Assembly: GCA_036897625.1 (NCBI GenBank)
Contig: JAYMTA010000804.1
Location: 1-24,040, forward strand
Length of the DNA: 24,040 nt
Source of the DNA: Pelargonium cotyledonis
Taxonomy: Eukaryota; Streptophyta; Magnoliopsida; Geraniales; Geraniaceae
Direction of reading: 5' to 3'
Each line of letters opens with the position of its first letter. Within the stretch, counting starts at the first letter, position 1. Of the stretch, positions 1-10,700 are shown in pieces. The notes below the pieces were generated by a model. The model saw only the letters and a list, made by a program, of their open reading frames with translations, ran no database searches and had not been told where the DNA came from. The translations under genes were made by a program, and so were the position numbers.

Positions 1-640
1 CGCCGTCGTGTATGGTTCATTATTTTTGGTTGAGTATCACTGACTCCGGTGCCGAAGCTCCGTCCACCAGAGTCCAGAGAGCAAGAGACAGGGAGAGAGG
101 AAAGAGAGAGATTTTCAATTTTTTTAATTAAAAATAAAATAATATCCACGTCAGCTTTGAGGTGTAAATTTTTGGCCACGTGGATGCTGCCACGTCAGTC
201 CAGCTCAGCAGTTCACGGAGACATTGACGGAATTTGACGGCGGGTACCAAATTGGGTATTAAATAAAAGTCTGGGTATTCAATTGGATACAATAAAAGTT
301 TAGGTACTAAATTGAGTATGAGGTCAAAGTTTGGGTTTTTAAAAAACCTTTATCCCGTAATTATATGTACTCCACTCCGCAATAGATATTTTAATAAAAT
401 CCCAACAAAAATCACTCTCACAATACTTTCGGTGTGTTTCACTTGTTACTGGACTCGGTCTGGTGCTTGCTTTCCCTTAATTTTGAGAGAGATGGAGCAG
501 ATCGGGGCGGAGAGGGAGGAGAGGGTTTTCATTTTGCTGCTCTGGACTATGAGAGAGAGAGAAGAGAGAGAGAGAGAAGAGAAAAGAAAATTTAATGGTG
601 TTTTCCGGCGAAAAAATTAATGGTGTATTAATAAATGTGA
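1..640. repeat. Repeat-like intergenic DNA with degenerate 30-bp units and GA tract
   Basis: No gene is supported. Visible structure: several ACGT cores, including an imperfect palindrome at about 175-196 (CCACGTGG ... CCACGT); a stretch with repeated TTGACGG/TTTGACGG words near 222-241; then three degenerate copies of a roughly 30-bp unit starting near 242, 273 and 302 (each begins GGTAY, has AATTG, then AAAGT). A GA microsatellite covers about 549-590. This looks like the edge of a dispersed plant repeat (LTR or terminal inverted repeat), but no element boundary or target duplication could be fixed. Confidence 0.4.
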
Positions 641-1229
641 GGGTAAAATGGTAATTTCATATACAAACTCGCCGGAAAAATTAAATTTTTCGGAGAAACT
701 ATGAGTTTTCCGACGAAGATGATGAACATGTTCTTGATGAAGAAGAAGGGTGAATAGTGAAGGGCAATTTTGGAATATTCCATTAACTTTGACGGAAAAA
801 TGAATGGAAAAATAGATTGTAAAAATGTGGCAATCTTCAGGGGGGTAAAAATTACATCATGATCTTTAGGAGAGGTATGTGTAATAAGCATATCTAAGAG
901 GGGAGGTACGTGTAATTTTCCCTAATATTAATGTAGACACTACAATGGATTACAGAACAATTAAATATAATCGTTACTCATTTGTTTTGTTTTTACAATG
1001 TGGTTTGCTTTTGTTTGGCTTGTTCAAATTTTTTTTTATCATGTGATTTGTTTTGTTTGACTTGTCCAACAATTTTATGTTCCATCTAAATTGTTTATGA
1101 GATAAATTAGAATAGATTAAAGGCGGATCAAATTTAGAATGCTCGCGAGTTTTAATCAATGTTGCCAACTCTATGTAAATATAACATAATATCGCGTCTT
1201 GTTATTTTATGGTTTATAACAAAAAAAAT
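641..1229. other. AT-rich intergenic DNA, no gene seen
   Basis: Short open frames occur on both strands, but none has recognisable protein character, splice structure or codon bias. The word AACTCGCCGGAAAAA at about 667-681 recurs almost unchanged near 23,880, which suggests dispersed repeat DNA at both ends of the window. Confidence 0.4.
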
Positions 1230-1375
1230 TAGCGGGCGCCCCGCTATTTCGCTCACGATTTGACAATTTTTGTGGCCTGGCCTGTTTAGGTTTGCTTAAC
1301 TCGCAGGCTGGTTTGGCCCAAACTGTTTAAGCATGTGGCCCGCGCGGGCTTCGCCCGAATCCGGCCCGCAGCCCG
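1230..1375. repeat. GC-rich block with repeated GGCCC/GCCCGC words
   Basis: A compact GC-rich island in AT-rich surroundings. It carries many copies of GGCCC, GCCCG and CCCGC, several in inverted relation (GGCCCGCGCGGGCTT, then CGGCCCGCAGCCCGC). Dense repeated words of this kind are typical of subterminal regions of hAT-type DNA transposons, so a MITE or transposon end is plausible. No terminal inverted repeat pair or 8-bp target duplication was found, so the family call is inference. Confidence 0.25.
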
Positions 1376-1501
1376 CATAAACATGTCTACTTACAACAAG
1401 AAAAATATGACATCTCAACATTGTATTCATGAATCCTTGAATTTGAACAATTCACCTCAATCAATTCATTTTTTCATTGTTGATTTTGGCACTTAAATTG
1501 T

Positions 1502-2759
1502 CTAGTGGCCATTTACAAAGAGATGAATTGAGTCCCATGTCTCTTCAAAAAATGGCTTGATCTTGCTCCCACAACACAAATTTTTTGCCGACATTTTATC
1601 GAACACTTGGAGTGGGTCATTTACCTTCAGCTCGTTCGTGAAAACGAATTTTCCAATATTGACCCTTGTTGCATAACCAACAAGCATATTTGAAACCTCA
1701 ATAAATAGATGATGAATATCCATCAAAATATCATCATTGATGCCTTGCAAACTGCACCCGAACATCCTCCTAACATAAACCATGATTTGATCCAATTTCA
1801 GCAACTCCTATTTTTGTTTTCATAATTTCTATATGGTCAAATCTTTCTCCTGCCAGTTTTGATTGGAAGCTTTGAGATATGCTATCATTTCGTCAAGCAA
1901 CCAAACAATTGTGGCGTAATTGTCATCCATGGCACGAGAGGACAATACACCACTTGGAGTGACCTTACAAATTCAAGAAATATAGAAGACGAAACAACAA
2001 TTAACTAATAATTAAACTAAAGTTACAATCATGTCAATTGATGGTACATATTTACCATGATTAGAGCTTAGATGGGTTCCAGAAAAACCATCAAATATAA
2101 ACAACTTCAAGGAAAGGAAAGGGAGAAGATGCAGAGCATCTAGAGGAAGGAGACCCAGAAAAATATACTTAACAACCCTAAATTAATGAGTTTCACTGTC
2201 TTGGATCAATTCTTAAATACTCGGGTCTTTAATAATCACTCACATCTTTTTCATTCCACAAAGGGAGTAATTTTTAAACTCATTTTCAATTAGAAAATGA
2301 AAATAAATTATTATACATAATGATGATGCACATTTTTCATAAATAAATTCAATCACACAAAGGTTGACATTGTTCTCAAATGTCACCTCAGCATATAAGA
2401 AAGTTGGAACAAAGTCGGACAATGTGATTTAAAGATTGACATTTGCCCAAGAATTTTGCTCAGGCTCCCTAGATGAGATTCTAGGTTCATGCCAAAAGAA
2501 ACTTGCACTGAAAAAGTAAAGAAGAAGTCATGCACTGCTACTAAAAATCACATAGTAGAGAAATTGACGAACTCGTTGAAGCGCCAAACTCGTACGCGGC
2601 TTTAAGACCTTATCCAACCTCATTGTGGAAGCACCCCAAGGTCAGGCATAATGCAACTTTCTCCTTGAAGAAAGTTTGAGAATAATTCCAAGCGGAAGTT
2701 GTTGCTTGTATTGCGACACCATGGTCTATTTCGTCGTGAACTATATCAAGTGGAGGCTC
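1502..2759 (-). pseudogene. Decayed minus-strand coding remnant, family not recognised
   Basis: Several minus-strand stretches read like ordinary protein but do not join into one frame. (1) 2,613-2,759 is 49 codons ending at a stop, including FFKEKVALCLTLGCFHNEVG. (2) 1,829-1,963 is 44 codons with RAMDDNYATIVWLLDEMIAY, followed by a stop. (3) About 1,502-1,804 is roughly 98 codons in another frame, with INDDILMDIHHLFIEVSNML and KIKPFFEETWDSIHLF. Pieces 2 and 3 are only about 25 bases apart, too close for an intron, so a frameshift or stop has probably broken them. Composition is balanced rather than the Lys/Asn/Phe bias of random AT-rich frames. I do not recognise the family and assign no function. 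Chance open frames remain possible, especially for piece 1. Confidence 0.35.
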
Positions 2760-2764
2760 GAAAT

Positions 2765-4780
2765 TTAGTTCATATTAAATTATGTTATGGACGATTCGTT
2801 TTTCTCTTATTTTAAGGCCCCCACGACCCAATGAGAGATTCCCTTATGATGTAATAAGTTTATGGCTGCAAATTAGCATATGAAGAACATACCAAAAGTT
2901 AGTAAGTGCATTCGAAATGGGTTTATAATCAATACTCATTGCTTCGCCATAATTACGATGAGTCACTAAAGTTGTGTTCTTTTTTTATCTATTTGTGTAT
3001 CATTGGGTAGTATTAGTATTTAACTAGTTTTAGAATAGTCAATAATAGAATTTAGGTTGTTTGAAATTTGGTAACAAATGTTTCCTATTAGAATTAGAGT
3101 TTTAGTTGAGATAAATATTTGTTATTAGTTATTTATTTGGGAAATAATTTGAATTTTGAAATAATGAAAAAAAAAAAAGTTTCTTCCAATGGATGTTGTT
3201 CTTATTGTTTGGTTTATTTTCATTTTCGCATAGTTGCGCATTAGACCAGGTCGCCTGTGGCAGACCCATAGAAGGTGGGCCACGCCCACATCTCCATGAA
3301 TTAAACGTCCTAAAAAATAAGCTCTTTCGAGCCCCCTCGATGCTCCTGAGAGTAAGCGAATTCAAATTGACAATGGATGAGGCAAAGTTATACCCAAGGA
3401 TAGAATTACGGCCATAAGGAATGTAAACCTCGTGGGACCTACAACTAGGAAAGTTGTTAAGATTACATGACACATGCCCAAGAAGGTAGTTGAGACCAAG
3501 ATACTTCTAGTACCCGAGTAACTAAGATGTCACGCTAAGATGATGGACAGTTCTAAAAACTTAAGTCACCCTCCGTTATGCTTGAAATGTAAGTTAAGAT
3601 CCCAAAATTTGATTGGACATATGGAAATGGTAGACGTAAAGACAAGGCGTGAACTAACAATAGACCTATGACACGAATTTTGCAAGTGTATCTCATAATA
3701 ATGGGAACTCTTAAAGGAGTTTCAGGTTGTCGAACCATAAATATTATGTCTCGTCAGGACACTACCACGACTTCTCACTCAGTTTAGGCACTAAGATGTT
3801 ACCATTAGTGATAAAAGCTCTTGGGGGCTTCATTAAGGGTGTAATGCTTGAAGGGCTTAATTACGGGAGCTTTGAAACTCATTTGATGCTCGTGGTTGGC
3901 ATACCTGAAAGGTTAGATTTCAACACCTAAAATGGGATTCATCTTCTCAAACAACCAACCACACGACGACATATCACGATTTTGGTTGTAAGTATAAAAA
4001 CCATTTCCTTAGTAAGAGGAAGAAGTTTCACAACATGAGATTTTCTCTCTCTAGAGTCTTCCCTTGCAAATTGTGACTCAAATTCCTTCGGCTGAGATTC
4101 TTACTCACATCCGAAATGATTTTTTGAGAACACATTCGAATTTATGTTCGGTGTGCTACAATTTCATATGTACCGAGATAGGGATCAACAATTCAAGCCT
4201 TTAGCTTTATTCTCAGACTTCACTAATAAAGATATTTCCAGTACAACTTCTTTAACATGTGGACAATACGACTAAAATTTTAGTGCATTCATATTGATCG
4301 GGTCAAAACCAACGCATCAATATAGATGTTGTAAACAAATGATTCACATGAAAAAAATTGAAAGACAAATTGGAACACGTTTTGTTCTCACGTTGGAGAT
4401 GTGTCTAAAAATTAATGTATTTTTTTTCGGTTTATACCATGGGGTTTCTAAACGGGCCCCCACACTCAGGGTTGACACCTTTAAGCCGTTTTACCACTCT
4501 TACACTAATCCACATTCGAAGTCTGTTCATAATTAAACCTTTTACTTCTCTCCATGAATGTGTTGAGTGAGGATTGAACGCAAACGCTTTTTCCACCTTG
4601 TATTAAAATAATTATTGAGTATTCACTTTTCTTACGTATTTATTTTAAAAATTGACAATTAGTGGTAGGGAGGGCATATTAAAGTGAATTACAACAAAAA
4701 ATATTATCAAGAAAATAAAAATAATGACCGGCTTGTGACTGGACATTACGCAATAGTAGCCTTTGCCAACAAAAAGAGTA
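2765..4780. other. Long intergenic stretch, possible LTR-derived remnants
   Basis: About 2 kb without a supportable gene. A 12-base A-run lies at about 3,167-3,178. The part around 3,985-4,130 has a TATA-like GTATAAAAACC followed by a CT-rich leader, as in plant LTR promoters. I could not find a matching second LTR, a primer-binding site, flanking duplications or any gag/pol frame. Short open frames here show no protein family character. Confidence 0.3.
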
Positions 4781-4959
4781 ACTGGTCAATCACATGACCT
4801 CCTCGTATAATGGATCCTCTCCAACTCCATATTATAATGTATTCACGTAATTTTCAAGACACTTCAACTTTATTTATTTCATTGCCAATAAATTGCAATT
4901 TTCAGAATTGATCATTCTCATCCATGTCCCATAGCTAGCTAGCCTAATAGTTTGTGAAA
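4781..4959 (+). promoter_or_regulatory. Upstream/5' leader region of the aquaporin remnant
   Basis: AT-rich DNA directly before the aquaporin start codon. A weak TATA-like stretch, ATATTATAAT, lies about 125 bases upstream of the ATG (near 4,830). A GCTAGCTAGC run sits 25-30 bases before the ATG. No transcription start can be fixed from sequence alone, and whether this promoter is still active is unknown. Confidence 0.25.
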
Positions 4960-5710
4960 ATGTCAAGGCAAGAGGGACGCAAGGACTACGTAGACCCACC
5001 GGCGGCCCCTCTGGTGGACATGGCCGAGCTCAAGAGCTGGTCCTTCTACAGAGCATTGATCGCCGAGTTCATTGCCACGCTCGTCTTCCTCTACGTCACT
5101 ATCGCCACCGTCATTGGCCACAAGAAGCAAACAGGTCCCTGCGACGGTGTAGGTCTTCTCGGCATTGCGTGGGCCTTCGGTGGCATGATCTTTCTCCTTG
5201 TTTACTGCACTGCAGGCATCTCAGGTAAAGATGCACGCGCGTTTCGTTGGGATATAATAATAAAAATATAAATGAGAGCTTTAACTGTCAGTTCTTTAAA
5301 ATAGTGCCAGAGCTGGCTAACGTGCATGTTTTTATTGAGACACAACAAAGTACGTGTGTACTAGGTTGAAGAGTAATTGTTTTGGAACAGGCGGGCACAT
5401 CAATCCGGCAGTAACGTTCGGGATGTTTGTAGCTCGAAAGGTGTCGATGGTCCGGGCGGTGGCCTACATGGGGTCGCAATGCTTGGGAGCGATTTGCGGC
5501 GTAGGATTAGTGAAAGTGTTGATGAAGCATTACTATAATACGCTAGGGGGTGGAGCGAACTCGATTGCACCAGGCTTCTCCAAAGCCAACGCCTTGGGAG
5601 CTGAAATTATTGGTACTTTTGTGCTTGTCTACACTGTCTTTTCTGCCACCGACCCTAAACGGAGCGCACGTGACTCTCATGTTCCTGAAAGTACACATGC
5701 AACAGTATGA
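4960..5710 (+). pseudogene. PIP2: PIP2-type aquaporin, 3'-truncated after exon 2
   Basis: PIP aquaporins are plasma-membrane water channels with six helices and two NPA half-helices. Exon 1 is 4,960-5,224 (88 codons plus 1 nt) and exon 2 starts at 5,391 after a GTAAAG...AACAG intron. I chose the ATG at 4,960 because it gives the short N-terminus followed by [11 protein letters not shown], as in PIPs. Visible PIP marks: [18 protein letters not shown], the first NPA motif in [11 protein letters not shown], the loop-B RKVS phosphorylation site, and the loop-D signature [12 protein letters not shown]. Normal PIP2 proteins are about 280-290 residues. This frame ends at 194 with seven off-family residues (ESTHATV) and TGA at 5,708. 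Exons 3-4 (last two helices and second NPA) are not found before the next gene. The usual exon 2 donor directly after CATGTTCCTG is absent, although a GT at 5,691 would keep phase. I read it as a broken gene; a channel is not expected from it. Confidence 0.85.
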
Positions 5711-5752
5711 GTCATATTGTTAAAACTTAAAATTTAGGGTGTGTTTGATTTA

Positions 5753-6040
5753 GGCGGCTTTCGTTTAACGTAGTTTTTAATTTAATTAAAATAGTTAAAC
5801 ACTCTTTCCCAAAAATTAAATAAATCCAAATTCTAAGGAATTGAAATACCATGGTAGATGTGTTATTTCAATTCTTTGAAATTTGGAATTATTTAACTTA
5901 TTTGAGAAAAAAGAATATTTTTTTAAACCAAATATGCCCTCCTAACAAAAATAAACGAACACAATAATTACAAATTTATAATACCCAACATGTCCTCAAT
6001 TCCCTAGAATTCAATTAAAATTTCTTCAACGAACGCTACC
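5753..6040 (+). repeat. MITE copy A (left arm)
   Basis: Left member of the inverted pair. It has its own tips: GGCGGCTTTCGTTTAA at the left and the complement of GGTAGCGTTCGTT at the right. The left tip deviates from the G-N5-GTT rule by one base (CTTT instead of CGTT). Confidence 0.7.
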
Positions 6041-6179
6041 TAATGTCCCAAATAAATAACAAAATAGTTTATAATTAGGAAAAATTTACAAGCAATGCTT
6101 CAATTTTTCTAAAATATAACTATATAAGCATTTTAACTGTTTGAATATAAATATTGATAAAAAAAAGGGTAGTAATAGT

Positions 6180-6535
6180 GGTAGCGTTCGTTTAACAATT
6201 TTTATGTGAAATCTTGAAAAAGTATGACATGTTGGGTATTTTTAAATTGTAATTATTGCGTTCGTTTAATTTTTTCATGAGGACATATTTGGGATTAAAA
6301 AAATATTTTCTTTCCTCAAATGAGTTAAATAATTCCAAATTTGAAGGAATTGAAATAACACATCTACCATGGTATTTCAATTCCTTAAAATTTAGATTTA
6401 TTTAACTCTTAGGAAAGAGGGTTTAACTATTTTAATTAAGTTAAAAACTACATTAAACGAACTCCACTTTAATTATTGAGAAAGAGGAATTAACTATTTT
6501 AATTAAGATAAAAACTACATTAAACTAACGCCACC
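6180..6535 (-). repeat. MITE copy B (right arm) with duplicated terminal segment
   Basis: Inverted copy of the same element. The terminal segment TAACTATTTTAATTAAG ... ACTACATTAAAC occurs twice in direct order (about 6,424-6,458 and 6,491-6,525). The outer copy carries the better tip (complement GGTGGCGTTAGTTTAA). This suggests partial end duplication or nested insertion. Confidence 0.65.
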
Positions 6536-6538
6536 TTA

Positions 6539-7547
6539 AATGTATAATTGAAGGATGAGTTTCTTATATCAATTTTATGTAATTTGATCTCTCTTATTTT
6601 ACACACACACAAAAAAAACAAAAAAATACTTTCATTGGTTCAAATCATCCCTCAGGACACTACGTCGATCATGCGCATACCTAATTAACAAATGAAATAC
6701 TTCATTCGCATCGACAGACGAAAGAGAAGGTAACTTTCTCATAACATACTGATGAGCGAGGACAATCAGCAATAATCATATCATAAACAAATTAAATAAT
6801 TTGTTTAGTTTCTTAATAATATAATTTTGCTCCAAACTAATTCAGTATATTCAGTTTACTTTAGGACATCTGAGAAGAAACAAAATGATAATTATCAAAT
6901 TAAAACAAAAAATCAAATCATGTACGATTCAAAACAAATTAGATAGTTAGTTGATCAAAATAAAAAATTCTTGAGTCATTAATGCATATGTGATATGTAT
7001 GTATAACACGGGAAAATAAAAATTTGTAAGAAAATCAATTAAAATTTATATGTGACATATATTAAATATAAAAAGACGTTATAATCACACTAATACAACT
7101 TGTAAATATTTTAATAAAAAACGTGAATCAATAAATATTTGGTAACGACTGTATTTTCGTATTAAAAAACAGACCAATAAGAATTTATCATCAAACCGAT
7201 CATAAGATGTAATTAAAGCGCACATGTACGAAGGACATGAAACAAATGCACATGTGTTATTCTCTATTATAGCTTCACAATCTTGAAATAAGCATTTACG
7301 AAAATGGCGCGCGCACAAGAATTGGCAGCTCTGGCTGCACGGTGTGAAATGAGCTTATTTTCTTTGCTGGAACTGAAATGAGCTCATTTTTCATAACCAA
7401 AGAAAAAAAGCATTTGGATCTTAAAAGTAGTTGTAGATTTCTAGAGTGATTGCATTGGCATGTGGGTTGGTTCGGATTTGGTGAGAGAAGAGAGACAGAG
7501 AGGAGACAATATGCAGAGATTCCAATGCAAATCGAAGATGGGTTTGT
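6539..7547. other. AT-rich spacer between MITE pair and MLO promoter
   Basis: No coding sequence with family character on either strand. A short CA/A-rich simple stretch sits at about 6,601-6,627. I looked here specifically for the missing aquaporin exons (the PLPIGFAVF and GINPARSFG type segments) and saw nothing that matches. Confidence 0.5.
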
Positions 7548-7556
7548 TATATAAAA
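7548..7556 (+). promoter_or_regulatory. TATA box of the MLO gene
   Basis: TATATAAAA lies about 200 bases upstream of the MLO start codon. It is followed by C/T-rich leader sequence (CTCTCC, CTCTCGCTCAC, CTCCTAC), as expected of a plant core promoter and 5' UTR. Transcription would be expected about 30 bases downstream, near 7,580-7,590. Confidence 0.5.
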
Positions 7557-7756
7557 TCACAACCACTCTCCATAGACAAACAACACTGTCCCATGTTCTC
7601 TCCATTATAAAATTCCCCGATTAAGACAGTGCCATCCCAGTTCCCCATTTCCAGGATCTTTCACTCTCGCTCACTTTTCTCCTACACTTTCCCGGGAAAG
7701 TTGAGTTTTTTTTTTTCTTTTTCTCGAGAAAGTTTCATCTGGGTTTGTCCCAGAAG

Positions 7757-10700
7757 ATGGAGGGGGTGATACAGGAAGGGAGGTCTCTGGCCGAGACTCC
7801 GACCTACTCTGTTGCTTCTGTGGTTACGGTCATGGTTTTCGCTTGCTTCATCATGCAACGATCCATCTACAGATTTGGAAAGGTAAGCCATTTTAGCTGG
7901 AAGAGAGGTACTGTAGTGTCTGTAAAAATGGGATTTTGGCTCTTTATTGAGTGAATCAAGTTGGTAGAAAGTAGGATATTTTAGTATATTGCTCTTAACT
8001 AGTTTGCTGTTTGGTTGCTGAGAAAATAAGTAGATTTTTGTAGGGAATATTATTAGGCTTATGGGTCCCACTTGTGATTTGGAAAAGAATGTGATGGGTG
8101 TATCAAATTGCAGTGATTGTCTAACGAGAAAATCCAAGAAAATGGATGAAACTGTGTTTTATGCTAACAAATTGGAGTTTTGGATATTGGTTGATTGGGA
8201 TTTGGGACTTAACAATTGGGGTTATATTGGGAAAGGCAGTGAAGATTTCAAAACCAATTCATTAAGAGGACTCTATTCCCATTTTGAACATGCTCTCTAT
8301 CTGATTTTCATTTGTTGTGTATAGTGGTTGGAGAGGACTAGGAGGAAGGCTCTGTCTGCTTCGTTGGAAAAGATGAAAGAAGGTAAGCCAGCAATTCGTA
8401 TTTGTATGTTGACTTTAGAGTAATGTAGTGTATGTATAGTGAGGATTGAGTCAGCTTGAGAGTGTTACTAGTACATTCTCGTGACGTTTGCTCATATGGG
8501 ATTCGGGATTGACAATGTGATTTTTGCTTCTTCTTTTTGGCTCATGGCAGAGCTGATGCTACTTGGGCTTATATCGTTGTTATTGGCGCAATGCGCAAGG
8601 TGGATCTCTGAGATTTGCGTGAACTCGTCTCTTTTCACCAGTAGATTTTATATTTGTTCTGAGGAAGATTATGGTATCATTGAGAATATTACGTTCGAAA
8701 GCGCCTTCTCATTCAGTAACGAGACTGATATTCCTCCAAAAGGAATAATCAATGTTGCACCTCATCAGTGTGGTGAGGTACATCACCCATTGTTCCAAGT
8801 GTAATTGAGATTCAACTGTTAAGAGGATGAAATTTAGTCTAATACATCCTAATGGTTGATTGCAGGGTCGCGAGCCTTTTGTATCACATGAGGGTCTTGA
8901 GCAGCTCCACCGATTTTTATTTGTTCTTGGTATAACTCATGTTCTATATAGTTTTCTGGCAGTCGGTCTGGCTATGAGCAAGGTGCAGTCTTCATATCCC
9001 TGCCTCCAACTTCAGGTTTTCATTTGGAGCTTCTTGATAGTATTTAGCATGTACAGAAATGTATTTGAAGATACAGACCCATCATTATAAATTAGATTTG
9101 TTTAAAATTATGGAATGATTTTTTTCTTTATATACATTAATTAGTAAGAAAAACAAAAGTCATCTCCAAAACTACTATGAATTTTAAAATTTTAACATAG
9201 CCTTATCCAACCTGGTTGGCAGCTCCATATCTTCTCCTATATCAGTTTGGAGGCTCATGAGTTTCTGAATACATGTCTTTGTAGATTTACAGTTGGAGAA
9301 AATGGGAAAACCAGGCCACCCTAACAGGTATGGTAGGCGACGAGGTACTCTATAAACAGAAACAAAATGAATCGTTGTTTGATTCCAAGTTCTGACCTTT
9401 TTATCTCTACGAGACAATTGGTATTAATGTTTCCTCAAAGAGCTAGTCTATGTTTGTGACACTCTTCTAGTTTCGTATGACTTATGTGGCTATTGACATG
9501 GCTGTAGCCACATTTTGCATTAATGTAGTGCCAGATGTATCTTAAAGTCCAATATTTGACTCACCGTTTTGTAGGAAGTCTCGTTGAAACTGCATTGACA
9601 AGCAACTAGATCGACATTCTCTGTAGATAGTTAAAACTGCAAGTGTGAGTCTAACTGAAGAATACGATTGTGGCTGAGTTGTTTTCTTCTAACTGACTTT
9701 TATACAATGACAATAGTTTGTCGAAACAAAATGTGAAGGTTTAGCTACTGAACCTGGGATATTAGAAAAATCTGTTAACAAAATTACAAGATAAGCTACC
9801 ATTAGAGGTATTTTTTGCCTATTTAAAGAGATATCGTTCTAAGTTCTATTAGAAGTGAGTAGTGTAAATGATACCTATTCATAATGTTTTTCTGTAGTTT
9901 ATTTTAATAATCAAACCTGTTCGGCATATTCTATAAGTTAATTTCTATGTCACCTTATCAAATCCAATTTCTAACCATTTTTCCGTCTTATAGCAAAGAT
10001 AAACAAGGTGATGAGGCGACAGACTACCTTTGTGTTTCATCACACAGATCATCCTTGGAGCAGGAGTCGAGTTCTGATTTGGATGGTGAGCTTCCATGCT
10101 TTCTACGTATTCCATATTCGAATTTTGGACGATCTTGCCATGTTTACTCTACCATCCCATCTTGAAATTATCATTTTCTTGATGGATTGGTGTTTTTTCA
10201 ATTGAATGGATAAAGAAAGTAAAAAGAGATTTGAAAATCCTCACGAAAATCTATCACAGCCAATATAGTTATATGAAATAGTTAATAGCATTGACCAAAA
10301 GTTTTTCATTTATTTGCCCAACCTAACTTTGTTTTTGAGGAGGTAACTTGATATATGAAGAACAATGTGCAATTCATCTTTTCTGATGATATACGAGTTT
10401 ATATAAAGATATACTGAGCTGGCTAGTATTTATTTATTTTTACTACCTTTGCCTTTTACGTAATATTTCATGCTCCATTAATATGAGGTAATTTTAATCT
10501 TATGATCTGATGATACAGCTTTGCTTTCTACGACAATTTAGGAGCTCCATAAAGAAATCAGATTACTTGGCACTGCGTCTGGGTTTCATCACTGTGGGTA
10601 TCTAACTTTTGTTTGGGCCTTAGTTTGTTGAGTATTTGGTTTTCTTAAAGAGTTCTTTTCATTAGCCACAAAAGATTTGTTACAGTCTTCTCTTTTGTTT

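Larger units (their letters stand above)
5753..6535. mobile_element. Compound foldback: two inverted Harbinger/Tourist-like MITEs
   Basis: Two copies of one roughly 290-bp AT-rich element in opposite orientation. The left copy is 5,753-6,040, starting GGCGGCTTTCGTTTAACG and ending AACGAACGCTACC. The right copy is 6,180-about 6,470, starting GGTAGCGTTCGTTTAAC and ending GAACTCCAC. About 50 bp of the right end is repeated (6,487-6,535), ending ACTAACGCCACC. Arms match over most of their length, for example the shared word ACCATGGTAGATGTGTTATT (reverse complement on the right). The whole unit is flanked by direct TTA (5,750-5,752 and 6,536-6,538). A G-N5-GTT tip with a TTA target duplication is characteristic of PIF/Harbinger (Tourist) elements. 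There is no transposase frame. It lies just 42 bp past the aquaporin stop codon. Confidence 0.8.

Noticed and set aside
3528-4192. Possible solo LTR starting TGTCACG and ending CAACA
   Set aside because: It has a TATA-like site and CT-rich leader inside, but flanking bases do not form a matching target duplication and no second LTR or primer-binding site was seen.
6539-7500. Missing PIP2 exons 3-4 downstream of the MITE pair
   Set aside because: Searched by eye for the PLPIGFAVF and NPARSFG segments on the plus strand; none found.
7682-8137. 151-codon minus-strand frame over MLO exon 1
   Set aside because: Antisense of the MLO first exon and intron, with no protein family character.
10008-10205. 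MLO exon 6 running on past its donor
   Set aside because: The frame continues for about 40 codons after GTGAGC but loses MLO similarity at once; exon 7 restores it with LCFLRQF in phase.
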